Positions 1 to 9,078 of a stretch of DNA of 64,000 nucleotides are shown piece after piece. The stretch is from Bin5 sp965204525 (GTDB taxonomy: Bacteria > Chloroflexota > Anaerolineae > Caldilineales > Caldilineaceae), in contig OZ241994.1 of NCBI GenBank assembly GCA_965204525.1, forward strand, positions 2,852,001-2,916,000, read 5' to 3'. Each line of letters begins with the position of its first letter. The stretch's first letter is position 1. The notes under the pieces were generated by a model, which worked only from the letters and a program-made list of their open reading frames with translations, had not been told where the DNA came from and searched no databases. Both the position numbers and the translations under genes were made by a program.

Positions 1-994
1 CGGGACTGAATGCGTCCAACAGTTGGGAACTGTGGGTAGTGATGATTACTTGAGACTGTTCGGCGATTAACTCAAGCACTTCAGCAATGTCGTGCAGGGC
101 GCCTGGATGCAAGTTTCTTTCCGGTTCTTCGATGGCGATCAGCGGCGGCAGTTCCGGTTGGTTCAACAAAGTATAGTAGGCGACGAGACGCAGCGTACCG
201 TCGGATGCGCCTTGCAATGGAATTGGGTTCTTGTACCCTTCTGAAAGACATAATTGGGGTTCTCCGTCTATTATGCCGTGGTCGATACTGATGTTGGTAC
301 TTTTCTTAAGAGATCGACTGATCGTCTCAAAACGCTCTTTGTCAGTTTCAAACCAGTACGAGAGCAGTTCCGTCAGGGTTGAACCATCATCGTCAAGCTG
401 AGGCGAATCGCGCGTCTCCATGGGTTCACCAAGGATGAGCTGATCTATGCTCGTGACTCTTCCTCGCATGACTCTTGGCTGAAAGTCATAGAACTCCCAA
501 TCTCTGACAAACTCTGTCAGGAGACTTGTAATGGGTTTCTCCCCATAATCGCCAGCGGACTTCAGGGCGAGCTTTTTGGACTTATAGGTGGTTTTGTTCC
601 GGCCGTCTTCGTCCTTTACATAACCCTGCCCGTCCTGAACAGATATAACGTCAATGTTCTTAACTAAGAGTCTTTCGTAGGCAAGGCGATTCTCCGAATC
701 TGCGCTGAGATCAAGCGCATATTCGGCAGGAATCTCCTTCACTTCGGCCTGCAATTGAAAAGTGATGTATTTAGCTTCACCGGCCCACAGCAGCCGTTGG
801 ATCAGGTCCACCGGAGGAAGCGCCTCGGCCCGGATCATCCTGTTGAGCAGCCTCAAGGCGCTTAAGACATTGGACTTTCCACTTGCATTGGGCCCTACCA
901 GGACCGTCAGAGGCTTAAGCGGCAGCACAACATCGCGCAAGCTGAGAAAGTTCCTTATGTGAACTTCCTTCAGGAATAGGTTTGTATCAAACAT
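1..994 (-). CDS. AAA family ATPase (RecF/OLD-like), C-terminus cut by window edge
   Basis: Reading from the ATG at 994 the frame stays open for about 331 codons to the left edge. The translation starts MFDTNLFLKEVHIRNFLSL and has Walker A GPNASGKSN at about residues 35-43. Near the edge it has Walker B LIAIEEPERNLHP followed by a TTHSSQLL switch segment. This is the layout of AAA_15/AAA_21 ATPases related to RecF and OLD nucleases. The visible part is nearly the whole ATPase core; only the last residues lie outside. Such proteins are often defence or repair ATPases, but no partner gene is visible here, so its role is not assigned. It points away from the rest of the window. Confidence 0.85.
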   Translation of the reverse strand, partial: MFDTNLFLKEVHIRNFLSLRDVVLPLKPLTVLVGPNASGKSNVLSALRLLNRMIRAEALPPVDLIQRLLWAGEAKYITFQLQAEVKEIPAEYALDLSADSENRLAYERLLVKNIDVISVQDGQGYVKDEDGRNKTTYKSKKLALKSAGDYGEKPITSLLTEFVRDWEFYDFQPRVMRGRVTSIDQLILGEPMETRDSPQLDDDGSTLTELLSYWFETDKERFETISRSLKKSTNISIDHGIIDGEPQLCLSEGYKNPIPLQGASDGTLRLVAYYTLLNQPELPPLIAIEEPERNLHPGALHDIAEVLELIAEQSQVIITTHSSQLLDAFSP

Positions 995-1236
995 TCTTGT
1001 TCACCTGGGTGTTCTCAAGTAATGGCTTTCAAGTTGAACAAGCCACTATAAAGACTCGATGGCAGCGGTATTTTCGCTTTCATCACCCGATTCAGTCTCC
1101 CTCCACCTTATGAAAGGCGCAATCCACAAACTGGGATTGTACGATTGTAGAATTTTCAGATTGTGGTGTGCTGGTGGTGATATGGTGATGATACAGAAGT
1201 CCGGCGCGCTCGTCAAAGCCCACAAAGGGGAGCAAT

Positions 1237-1360
1237 CCCCTTACCTTTGCTCACTGCAAGTCGTTCCCCTGCGGCGGATCGCACACACCGTGTACACATG
1301 TCACCGCCTCTGGGCCTTGCGTTTCATCCTTTGCCGCCATGCGCCTTCCCTGCCAACCCC
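1237..1360 (-). repeat. Degenerate fragment of group II intron domain I
   Basis: The stretch starting CTTACCTTTGCTCACTGCA, and the piece near 1329-1358 (CCTTTGCCGCCATGCG), match on the + strand the domain I region of the two fuller introns (near 4560-4635 and 4770-4800, and near 11470-11700). The intervening part is deleted and no domain V is present, so this is a dead remnant. The remaining bases between 995 and 1507 show no gene. Confidence 0.55.
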
Positions 1361-1507
1361 ATACCCTCGCTCTATCGACCCGAAACGCAAGCCGGCTCTG
1401 ACGCGAAACTTTCCAAGGGAGCGTGCGTATTGGAGTATAACCCCAGACGTTTCAGATGAAGGCTACAAGCGAGTCGTTCTTGTTTCGGTGGTCGAGGAGG
1501 CGAAGCC

Positions 1508-2950
1508 ATGAAAACGATCGATTGTTCAGAGAAGACGTTCTTGATGCAGTCACTTGCCACTGCACACAAAGTGACAACCAGAACTTCAGAGCAACGGCCT
1601 TCGCCGCGAAAGTTTGGGATTGTGTCGATCCTTCTATTGTTCACTTCTGCGCTCTTGCTTGTCGGCTGCGACGCCCAGGGGGATCAGGATGACGGGTCTG
1701 GGGTGGTTGGCGAGCCCGTGACAATCAGATATGTGGCGCCGGGCGCACCCCAATGGTCTGAACCTGACAGGGTGGTGATTGAGCAGTTCCATGAGCAGGC
1801 GCCGGGGATAGTAGTTGACCGTCAATCGCAGGAGCACGGCTTAAGCCATTATTTGTCGGAATCCCCGCCTCCCGAGGCAGTTCTGTGGATAGAGGGCCAT
1901 GAATTGTACAACGTTGCCCAACAGAATCTGTTGTTCGATGTCTCCGATATTTGGGCGGAGAACGACCTTGCTGAAGCATATGGAAGACAGTTCAGGGAAG
2001 TCGGTCGTGTCGATGGTACTTCGCGATTCATTCCTATCGGATTTTCTTGGGCAGGCATCTACTACAACGAAGAAATTTTTGAGCGCTATGGCTTGGTTCC
2101 GCCCACGACCTGGGAGGAATTTGGATACATTTGCGACACGCTATTGGCGAACGGAGAGACGCCTCTCTCCGTGTCCGGGCAGGACCACCAAGTCAACTAT
2201 TTGTGGTTCAGTTACCTCAATATACGCTTGAACGGACCTTCGTTTCACAGGCGCTTGATACAAGGGGAGGAGAGCTACAAAGATGAACGGTTAGCCACCG
2301 TCTGGGAAACCTGGCTCTCTCTCTTTCGACGGGGTTACTTTATTGAATCGCCGAGCCTTACTTCTGCGACAGGGAGTATGAACGCGCTGATCCGCGGGGA
2401 TGCAAGTGAACCGCTCACGGAAAAGAAGGCTGTGATGGCGCTTGCTCACCATTTCATCGCGGGCGAGTTGCCTCCTGAATTTGCCTCTGAACTCGATTTC
2501 TTCCAGTTTCCACAGATGAACCCTAATTCACCGACAGGAGAGGTCACTTCAGTTTTCGGCTACGTAATCCCGGCGGGGACGGCGTATCATACCGAAGCAA
2601 GCGCGTTTGTCGGTTACATGGCGTCAGCCGAAGCTCAGGCGATGAGAATGGCCCGAATCGTCGAGGACCCCACAAACCCGGGATGGGTTCCATTGCATCG
2701 CGACGTAGATCGGACATTGTTGCCAGAGGCTGCGCGTAAGGGGGAGGGAATTGTGCGCGGGGCCGACGAAGTGCTGCCGCCTCTCTCTTTTGCTCTGCCC
2801 GTAAGTATGCAGGCGGGTTTCGGATCGGTCTTTGACTGGATGTTCGCAAAACTGGAGACCCCCGAAACCGAAATTGACGTTACCGAAATCCAGTCCTCCT
2901 TAGAAGAGGCCAGACAGCAAGCGCTTCAGAGCGGGGAGTATCGGCAGTAG
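1508..2950 (+). CDS. Extracellular sugar-binding lipoprotein (ABC transporter family 1)
   Basis: A 480-aa protein with a long N-terminal extension, a hydrophobic stretch and the lipobox LLLVGC at about residue 54. The mature part has the typical fold signatures of family 1 solute-binding proteins, such as GFSWAGIYYNEEIFERYG and PPTTWEEF. It should sit on the outer face of the membrane and deliver a sugar or glycoside to an ABC permease. The start at 1508 is preceded by GAGGAGG with 7 nt spacing. ATG 1544 is an alternative that would shorten the leader. No permease or ATPase gene is adjacent, so it is an orphan binding protein. The substrate is unknown. Confidence 0.8.
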   Translation: MKTIDCSEKTFLMQSLATAHKVTTRTSEQRPSPRKFGIVSILLLFTSALLLVGCDAQGDQDDGSGVVGEPVTIRYVAPGAPQWSEPDRVVIEQFHEQAPGIVVDRQSQEHGLSHYLSESPPPEAVLWIEGHELYNVAQQNLLFDVSDIWAENDLAEAYGRQFREVGRVDGTSRFIPIGFSWAGIYYNEEIFERYGLVPPTTWEEFGYICDTLLANGETPLSVSGQDHQVNYLWFSYLNIRLNGPSFHRRLIQGEESYKDERLATVWETWLSLFRRGYFIESPSLTSATGSMNALIRGDASEPLTEKKAVMALAHHFIAGELPPEFASELDFFQFPQMNPNSPTGEVTSVFGYVIPAGTAYHTEASAFVGYMASAEAQAMRMARIVEDPTNPGWVPLHRDVDRTLLPEAARKGEGIVRGADEVLPPLSFALPVSMQAGFGSVFDWMFAKLETPETEIDVTEIQSSLEEARQQALQSGEYRQ

Positions 2951-3330
2951 CACAGTGACCCCTTATCTCGCCGCCATCGCGATCTGGCAGTGAATCCGCG
3001 ACAACCCTTGATCCGCCGAACCAACATCCACCACTTGACTGACACTCCCACCAAGCATTAAAGGGCCGCCACATCCCGTGACGGCCCCGTGGAAACCATA
3101 CCAGTCCTGCTCCTCAACCAGCCCCCACCTATCTCTCCTCAAACCCCGCCGTATCCCTCTCCTTCAAGTTCACACCTTGCAGTTGACATCTAATGTGCGT
3201 TCAAATTGAAAACCCGCTTTCTTGTGAATTCCGAATTGCGTAGAGGTAGGCAAGACAGGCTCGATACTCATAGCGTAACCCGCGCGAGAAGTCCTGGTAT
3301 CAAACGGGATTTACATTAATCGTCAGGGGC

Positions 3331-3432
3331 TTACCGACCGGAACGACGCTTGGCAATCTCTTGGGCCGTAAGTTCGTAGTGGCCGCGTGTGGGTTTCCAG
3401 ACCCTGTTTTCATCAATCAATGCCTGCAGAAA
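3331..3432 (-). pseudogene. C-terminal fragment of an unknown gene cut by an IS end
   Basis: On the minus strand a frame reads FLQALIDENRVWKPTRGHY and continues to the stop at 3331. It enters directly from the IS terminus at 3433, so the upstream part of the gene has been removed or separated by the insertion. The family is not recognised. The region 2951-3330 before it holds no gene that I can support. Confidence 0.4.
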
Positions 3433-3660
3433 TGACCTGCCCCCGACGTTTGTACCACCGGTTATGTTAGTCCGACAAGCACGGGGACAGGTTCGGCAGG
3501 CAAGAGGGGGCCTCAGATACCGGCGGCCGGTAGCCCAGAGAGCTGTGCGGTCTGACCCGGTTGTAAGTCCGCCTGTACCGCTCCGTCAGCACACGCACTT
3601 CCAGCAACGTATAGATGACCTCCCTGTCCAGCAGTTTGGGCCTTCTGCAATGCGACGGCA
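3433..3660 (-). mobile_element. IS3-family (IS407-like) remnant with transposase OrfB C-terminus
   Basis: The element ends with TGACCTGCCCCC at 3433-3444, the terminus typical of IS407-group IS3 elements. The minus-strand frame ending at 3467 encodes the OrfB tail LLDREVIYTLLEVRVLTERY, then RVRPHSSLGYRPP, the hallmark C-terminus of these integrases. Everything upstream of the last approximately 60 residues, including the DDE catalytic core, is missing. It is therefore inactive. Confidence 0.8.
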
Positions 3661-3747
3661 ACACACCTACAGCGACGCCATCGCCCCACCAGCCACTGAC
3701 CACTGCCGTTACGGCAGCTCGACAAAGTGGAGCCGTCTGGCGCCAGG

Positions 3748-4161
3748 CTATCCGTCTTGCCGACACGCGGCTAAGGCGCCTTCGAGAAGTTCATAGTTGT
3801 TCTCTACGTCGTCGTCGGAGTCGGACGATTCGTCGAACATGATCATCGTCTGCCAAATCATGCTTAAAAAACCCATTCCCCATATGGTCATTGCCATAGC
3901 CTCCGCGGGGGGCATGTCCTTAAGCGGATTGGTTGCGTCGCTGTTACCCTCTCCCTCGAGGCAGGCGACGACCTCGTTTATAAGATCGGCATACTCTTCC
4001 TGCGAATGGGCCGCGTCGCCTCGGGCTAAGGCGCTGGCGAGATCGGAAAGTCCTGCCTTCACTTCGTCGTCAATCTCCTGCGGAGGTTCGGGAGGGATCG
4101 GGACGCAAGCGGCCAGCAGAACGGCGGCCAGAATGACGATGTGGGGAAACAGGCGCTTCAT
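3748..4161 (-). CDS. Small lipoprotein of unknown function
   Basis: A 137-aa protein with an N-terminal signal and lipobox LLAAC at about residue 19, followed by a proline-rich linker. It then carries an acidic, helical domain with conserved-looking cysteines (VVACLEGEG, LAACRQDG) and a Met/Trp-rich hydrophobic segment in the middle. It should be lipid-anchored outside the membrane. No domain is recognised. Both sides are bordered by IS debris: an IS407-type remnant downstream and an IS terminus at 4203 just upstream of its start. Confidence 0.65.
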   Translation of the reverse strand: MKRLFPHIVILAAVLLAACVPIPPEPPQEIDDEVKAGLSDLASALARGDAAHSQEEYADLINEVVACLEGEGNSDATNPLKDMPPAEAMAMTIWGMGFLSMIWQTMIMFDESSDSDDDVENNYELLEGALAACRQDG

Positions 4162-4202
4162 GAGAGTCTTTCCTTTCGAGTGAATAGAAACGATGCTATA
4201 GC

Positions 4203-4220
4203 TGACCTGCCCCCGAGTTC
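4203..4220 (-). mobile_element. Isolated IS407-type terminus
   Basis: TGACCTGCCCCC at 4203-4214 is the same terminus as at 3433-3444, in the same orientation. Only about 18 bp of this copy remains before the group II intron 3' end at 4221. Confidence 0.6.
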
Positions 4221-4890
4221 GTTAGGCAAAGGGGCGAATTATCTATCGACACTTTTCCCCTAAGCCCCCGGTCAAACCGGACGTGATAGTTTCCCATCAT
4301 CCGGCTTTATCAGATCAGCTGCGCTGAGTAGTTTGTTCCTTTCACTCAGGACATTGAGTACAGATTCAGTTGTTCGCATCACGCGCCCCCTCATCGTATT
4401 CGCAGTCATAGCTTCACCTGTCTCCCTTCGCCCTGTGAGTGGCTTTCGCTCTCTCAGACCACTATGGAGTCTGCGCTGCCCTATGCCTCCCGGCACTCAG
4501 GCAACTGCGGATTCCGTAACGAATCCCTGCAGAGTATCCCTTAGACGCCCCGTTTGTACCCTTACCCTTGCTCGCTGCAAGTCGTTCCCCTGCGGCGGGT
4601 CGTACTGGCAGTGTATAAATATCAGCACCTTTGGGGCTTGGGTGTCAGCCACTTTCCCAAGGCCGGTTAATTTTCGCCAACCGGAGACTGGGATTCAAAC
4701 AGTATAGCCTTAGTCATAGGATACAGGTCTTGGCGATCCGATGTTCATTGCGGCTATCCCGTCCTCCGCCTTTACCACCATGCGATTCCCCCTTCATCCT
4801 TTCGGATTCCGGTCCGGTGGTTGACCTGCGGGGTGTCCCGCTCCCCGTGTCCAGTTTGTGGGCAGGAAACTCGGTCGTTAATCGTTGCAC
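4221..4890 (-). ncRNA. ORF-less group II intron (copy 1), intact domain V
   Basis: On the minus strand the element starts GTGCAACG at 4890, a group II 5' end, and ends GCCTAAC at 4221. It has a 34-nt domain V at 4274-4307 with the AGC triad at positions 2-4, a GAAA tetraloop and a CG bulge; I could pair every stem position. A TTATACAC segment (4610-4619 on the + strand) can pair with five of the six bases of the 5' exon end GTGTAG, so it is a plausible EBS1. Only about 670 nt long, it carries no reverse transcriptase/maturase. If mobile or spliced, it would need a protein supplied in trans. The 5' exon (4891-4927) is the leader of an IS3-family element. Confidence 0.75.
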
Positions 4891-4928
4891 CTACACCTTA
4901 GCTTGTGGTCCAGTTTTTGGGGCCCACT
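4891..4928 (-). mobile_element. IS3-family leader end (5' exon of intron copy 1)
   Basis: On the minus strand the sequence reads GGCCCCAAAAACTGGACCAC and then AAGCTAAGGTGTAG up to the intron. The same terminus recurs at 7937, 8323, 8945, 11829 and 13902. It is the end upstream of orfA in this IS family. Confidence 0.65.
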
Positions 4929-4942
4929 TCATTGACCAAACG

Positions 4943-4972
4943 AGCGCGCCGCAGGCTGCCGGCGCGCTTTTC
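4943..4972 (+). terminator. GC-rich hairpin with short T-run
   Basis: AGCGCGCC (4943-4950) and GGCGCGCT (4961-4968) form an 8-bp stem around a 10-nt loop, followed by TTTTC on the + strand. It has the form of a rho-independent terminator for + strand transcription. For the minus-strand operon ending at 5013 the T-run is on the wrong side. Confidence 0.45.
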
Positions 4973-5012
4973 TATGAGCTATAGTTTGACCATGCGGGGA
5001 GTCAAAGACGAA

Positions 5013-5495
5013 TCATCTGCTAGGATTTTTTCTGGTCCTGGTTACAGGATGGACATTTTCAGGTCGGACTTCTCTCCATAATTTTGATGCGACTTTTCTA
5101 TGTAAATGTTTTTCGTAGCCTAACACGCCTACGTGAGAAGGGTTATCGTCATCGGGCATGAAACAGATCTTAGGGTCAGTCCCAGGGACTTTCGATATAG
5201 CGGCCTTTATGCGGTCACAACTGAAAACGATCCATGCTTCCACGTCTTTCTTGATGTCACGCGGGAAGTATCCTTCAAGTCTATTGAGCGCATCAGTGGT
5301 ATCGACAGGAATGTTTGCAAGCTTACAAATGTGTTCAAGCCAGCTGAATGACAGGAATGGACAATCCTCTTTGAGTTCTCTCTCGGTGAAGCAGAACGCT
5401 TTGAATGAAGTAACACCCCCGTCCTCATAATACCTTTTTGGACAATGCCTTATCAGACGGTCAGAGTCATCGAGACTATCATCTCTGCCGCTCAT
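5013..5495 (-). CDS. Unknown protein, third gene of TIGR04255 operon
   Basis: A soluble protein of about 160 aa with no signal peptide or membrane segment, and a Cys/Trp-rich centre (DCPFLSFSWLEHICKLANI). Its ATG at 5495 overlaps the upstream stop as TGATG, so translation is coupled. TTG 5501 and GTG 5498 are in frame just upstream but less likely. The basic C-terminus (VTRTRKNPSR) could contact nucleic acid, which is inference only. I do not recognise the family. Its function is probably tied to the two genes before it. Confidence 0.65.
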   Translation of the reverse strand: MSGRDDSLDDSDRLIRHCPKRYYEDGGVTSFKAFCFTERELKEDCPFLSFSWLEHICKLANIPVDTTDALNRLEGYFPRDIKKDVEAWIVFSCDRIKAAISKVPGTDPKICFMPDDDNPSHVGVLGYEKHLHRKVASKLWREVRPENVHPVTRTRKNPSR

Positions 5496-6130
5496 CACCA
5501 ATCCAATCGTCGGGTGAAGGGTTCAATTGCCTCCATTATTTCAGACAGACTTACCTCTCCTTCTTCTACATCGTTCTCTTCTACATCGTAGAAGTAGCTC
5601 ACCCGGTCTGGTGAAATGAACTCCAAATAGAGAATTCCTCCACCATAAGGATCATCTTCCTTTGACGGATTGATCGGAGGAACGCTCCACTGCATGCCAA
5701 CATGCCCTTCGTCATCGCCAAAGATGCCGGGACCTGGGTATCGTGGTCGAGTCATCAATACAAAAGTGGCGAATGCAAAGACCGACTCTATAGAAAATTT
5801 CTCGTCGTCGTCCGCAAGAAATTCGATCAGAAGGTTTAGGCGTGTGGCGACTTTTTCGTGCCCTCCTCTATGCAGGTGCTTTAGAACAAGCTTCTCAGGT
5901 TTGGAAGCGTGATCTGACCATTCAGGATCAAACGATCCTATGAGATAATCGCGCACCTGATCATAGAAATCTTCTCCTTCTTGAATGGAGGTCGCATTGT
6001 TTGGCTTGCGAATGAGGTGCACTCGATTTGTGTCAAGCAGTTCTTCTGTTCTCGGCAATACATAATTGTACTGCCCTCGAGGAACTACCATGCCATGAGA
6101 ATCACCCGCAAAAACGGTTGTAGTCTCCAT
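5495..6130 (-). CDS. Unknown protein, second gene of TIGR04255 operon
   Basis: A soluble protein of 211 aa. It starts METTTVFAGDSHGMVVPRGQ and has an alpha-helical middle (HLHRGGHEKVATRLNLLIEF) and an acidic C-terminus. The start at 6130 has GAGGAG that overlaps the stop of the upstream gene, and its stop overlaps the next start, so the three genes form one tight operon. No catalytic motif is apparent and the family is not recognised. It has no transmembrane segment and is probably cytoplasmic. Confidence 0.7.
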   Translation of the reverse strand: METTTVFAGDSHGMVVPRGQYNYVLPRTEELLDTNRVHLIRKPNNATSIQEGEDFYDQVRDYLIGSFDPEWSDHASKPEKLVLKHLHRGGHEKVATRLNLLIEFLADDDEKFSIESVFAFATFVLMTRPRYPGPGIFGDDEGHVGMQWSVPPINPSKEDDPYGGGILYLEFISPDRVSYFYDVEENDVEEGEVSLSEIMEAIEPFTRRLDW

Positions 6131-6135
6131 ATTTG

Positions 6136-6918
6136 TTACTCCTCATTGAATAAAGCGCGAAGGCGGTCCGTAATACTCCCCTCAAACGCCTGCACGACAT
6201 TTCCATGTGCAACTCTGACATGGCTTTTGAATTCAGATTCGGAAAGTGTGCGGCCAAGAAATGCCTGATCGTACAAGTCCAACAGAAAGGCTTGGCTGAT
6301 CTCATCTGGTGGTTCGGGAACGATCTTGCTGAATGAAAATGTCAAGAAGTGGCCCTCGTCAGATTGAGGGATCACACAGTTGATCAGAAAATTGCCATGA
6401 ACATTCCCACTTCCCAAAGGAATAATCGGAAAAACAGTAAAGTAATCGGACATCTGAAACCTTCGCTCGGGAATCGAAACGTGATTTAGGTATCGTACCC
6501 CTAAGCGATCTACCGCGTGGGGGGAAACCAGCTTGACAAATATGTCGAAAACTTCGTAGAAAACACTCTCCCATGACTGAAAAGAGGAATATGGAGTAAG
6601 CTGATTGAACACAAACAGGTTCTCAGCTATTTGTATGATCTGATCTCCTTCTGCTGTCCTGAACAGTTTGCGGAAGGGACCCGGCTGTATAGCGCTACTG
6701 AACTTGTCGTTGGGAACGTCTAGAGTAAGATCAACTTGACGTGATAATGGCTCCTCCTGATTCGGGAATCTGTCTTTGATTTCCTCATAGAATGAATCAG
6801 GAATCGAGTCGTCCCAATTTGAGGAGGTGAAATATACTTCACAGAATGCCTCGACGACAGGGGGATTCCGGTAAAGACGTCCTGGATCTGTCTGAGAGGG
6901 ACCTGCCCGCATACTCAT
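6136..6918 (-). CDS. TIGR04255 family protein
   Basis: A protein of about 260 aa that begins with the typical TIGR04255 segment YRNPPVVEAFCEVYF, continues with SIPDSFYEEIKDRFP, and has the later DRLGVRYLNHVSIP region. TIGR04255 proteins are patchily distributed, of unknown biochemistry, and are often found in accessory or defence-like loci with co-transcribed partners. I chose ATG 6918; TTG 6927 is an in-frame alternative. It is the first gene of a three-gene operon with two unknown small proteins. Cytoplasmic, no membrane segment. Confidence 0.75.
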   Translation of the reverse strand: MSMRAGPSQTDPGRLYRNPPVVEAFCEVYFTSSNWDDSIPDSFYEEIKDRFPNQEEPLSRQVDLTLDVPNDKFSSAIQPGPFRKLFRTAEGDQIIQIAENLFVFNQLTPYSSFQSWESVFYEVFDIFVKLVSPHAVDRLGVRYLNHVSIPERRFQMSDYFTVFPIIPLGSGNVHGNFLINCVIPQSDEGHFLTFSFSKIVPEPPDEISQAFLLDLYDQAFLGRTLSESEFKSHVRVAHGNVVQAFEGSITDRLRALFNEE

Positions 6919-7559
6919 AGTTGGCAATCTTTTTCGCTCTTCAAATATGAAGTCTTGACATTTAGGATAGGTTCACACCGGCACTGAATACTGTAGGCAG
7001 TGCTTCAATCGCCATTCGAATGAGACGAAAACTCTACGTGAGTTGGAAAGTTTCGCGATATCCAGACGCTGGCAGAAGCTCTGATTATCGACCTCTGTTC
7101 GACAGGCAAGTCATGGTCGCGGGCGCGATCAATTTGCGGGGCGGGAGGAGTAGGTATGTTCCTCATTGTGCTGTGATGGTATCAGCGTTCGGTAGGCTGC
7201 TTAGCGATCCTGACTGACTTCGCGGGCGGTGGACGCTCCGCTTTGCGCTGGGCGCAACATTTAATTGCTTCCGCCATGGTGACAGCAGAAAGAGCCAAAA
7301 CTTTGTCGATGGCGGCGTTCATCTGTGCGATGACGACCTGTCGGTAGGGGGTGTCATTTCGTGCTCCATGAGTTAAGGGTATAGGAAATCAGCCCAGCCT
7401 TATGGTATTCAATTATCAGAACCTGGGGCACCTAACCTACTCTTTATGAGAGTAGCTAAGGCAAGATCAGCTTCATTATAACGGGCTTGTCAACCCCCGC
7501 AAACCTGGTTCTTGCTGAGTTAAGATTTTATTCCCCCTAGCTATTGGGGCCCACTATGG
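6919..7559. other. Gene-poor stretch
   Basis: I see no supported gene. A minus-strand frame around 7215-7375 (PYRQVVIAQMNAAIDKVLAL) has no start and no recognised family. It could be debris of a lost gene. Confidence 0.4.
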
Positions 7560-7937
7560 TTGGCCCCAATGACTAGACCACGAAATGGGAAAAATGATGC
7601 ACATACGTCCGATTTCGGTCGGCTCTGAACAGGGCGCGAAGTGTTGTTCAGATTGGGGAAATCGTCGAGGCATTGACGCTGTCTTTCATGCTTGTAAGTG
7701 ACCTGAACTCGTCTTACAGCAAGTGACGTTTCCGCGTACGTATCAGGTTGGCATGATTCTTGTGTTTGCTGGACAACTGGTTAATCGTCTTGCTGCCTTC
7801 AAGCGCTTCCAAAGCAACCCGAAACTTGAAGGCCGCTGTGTGTCGCCGCCGTTTCCTGACCATCGTTCTGCCCCTCCACAGGCTCGGTGGATTGCTCCAT
7901 TATACACGTTAGCTCGTGATCCAGTTTTTGGGGCCAA
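7560..7937 (-). mobile_element. Internally deleted IS3-family element with orfA N-terminus
   Basis: The copy is bounded by TTGGCCCC at 7560 and GGGGCCAA at 7930-7937, imperfect inverted repeats that continue as AATGACTAGACCACGAAATGG and as AAAACTGGATCACGAGC. On the minus strand the right half encodes the start of an IS3 OrfA: MVRKRRRHTAAFKFRVALEA, then LEGSKTINQLSSKH. OrfB is deleted. It is nonautonomous, about 378 bp. Confidence 0.75.
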
Positions 7938-8059
7938 GCTCAGTCGACCATTCGCCATATCTCGCTGACCGAAGCAGGCGACTTTACTCTCTGGCCACTC
8001 AAGATCTATTTTCAGCCCCTCGAACCGTTCTTAGGATTTTGCATCCTGCGCCTCCTTCT

Positions 8060-8323
8060 CCCCTTGTTTGTGTTCGCCGTTCGCAGCGAAAAGGTAGGCC
8101 CCGACTTCTTGTAACTGCCGTTTCCAGACCCGGTCAGGTTGGCACGAATACCGTGTTCATGCGATAGCGGCGATCTTGCTGCCGCCGTCCAGTACTTCAG
8201 CGCAGCCTGGGAAATGCAGGCTGCCGTGTGTCGCCGCCGTCTCTTGACAATTTTTCTGCCTCGCCACAGGCTTGGCTGTTGGCTACAATATACACAATGA
8301 ATCTCGGTCCAGGTTTTTGGGCC
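8060..8323 (-). mobile_element. Truncated IS3-family copy with frameshifted orfA
   Basis: The minus strand begins at the leader end GGCCCAAAAACCTGGACC (8323). It encodes KRRRRHTAA, then in shifted frame LSHEHGIRANL, both parts of IS3 OrfA. At the other side it stops within the OrfA tail, and the far terminus is missing. Confidence 0.65.
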
Positions 8324-8475
8324 GGCTTCGTGTTTTACTGATTCCGGACGGGGTTGCGGCGGCGGAAGTAGTGAGGGGAGACGAAGGGGCGTGAGCATTA
8401 AGGGGCGGCGTATTGATTCTGGACCAGTGCGGTGTAGACTGTGAGCAATTGGGCGCGGCACCGAGGGGTCAGACC

Positions 8476-8871
8476 GTGAAAAGATGTTGCATGGTTTTTG
8501 CTGTAGTCTGGGTGGTTGTGGGGGTCGTGGGCGTGTACTTTGGCGACGGCCTATTGGATATTAATTCGGTTCCCACCGCAACCAAATCTGCTGTCCGGTC
8601 AGAGGCGGAGGAGCTGGCGACCGCGGACGAGGTGGGTTTGGGATTGGACTATCTGGGTCATTTGATTGGTAGTGCGGAAGTGTGCGGGTACAGTACAGTC
8701 GAGATGGCGAGATTGGTCATGAGGGTGGGAGACGAGATCCAGAATGCCAAGCCCAACACAGAAGTTCCTCGTTTCAAGGTTATGTACTTGGTCGTGAACG
8801 AGAAACCGGCGGAGGGTGATTGCGCCATTTGGTTGACGGATGCGGTGAAGCTAGTGGAGGATATGGAGTAG
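8476..8871 (+). CDS. Membrane-anchored hypothetical protein
   Basis: About 131 aa from the GTG at 8476, which has GAGGGG upstream. The N-terminus is a single hydrophobic helix (MVFAVVWVVVGVVGVYF) acting as a signal anchor. The rest is a soluble domain of about 100 residues with one Cys pair (EVCGYS, GDCAIW). No family is recognised. It lies between two IS3-family remnants and may be cargo or a survivor of rearrangement. Confidence 0.55.
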   Translation: MKRCCMVFAVVWVVVGVVGVYFGDGLLDINSVPTATKSAVRSEAEELATADEVGLGLDYLGHLIGSAEVCGYSTVEMARLVMRVGDEIQNAKPNTEVPRFKVMYLVVNEKPAEGDCAIWLTDAVKLVEDME

Positions 8872-8944
8872 GCTGACGAGTTGGGGGAGGTGTTGGGCCG
8901 ACCCCGTGGGCGGGGCAAGTTCAGATTCGACTCGCTTGTTGAGC

Positions 8945-9016
8945 TTGGCCCCAAAAACTGGACCACAAGTCAAGGTGTATAATGGTGCAAGTCACGCAGC
9001 CTGTGGAACGGCAGGC
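8945..9016 (+). mobile_element. IS3-family leader-end remnant, inverted
   Basis: TTGGCCCCAAAAACTGGACC followed by ACAAGTCAAGGTGTATAATG is the same IS leader as elsewhere, here on the + strand and without an intron. It therefore shows the empty intron insertion site GTGTAT/AATGG. Only about 70 bp remain. Confidence 0.65.
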
Positions 9017-9078
9017 GAACTGGTCACGTGGGAGGGCGGGGGAGCCTTACCTCCCCCGCCCTTGTAAGGATTATTAAG

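Noticed and set aside
1059..1511. A 150-codon plus-strand frame before the sugar-binding lipoprotein
   Set aside because: It overlaps the group II intron fragment, has no ribosome-binding site and no family resemblance.
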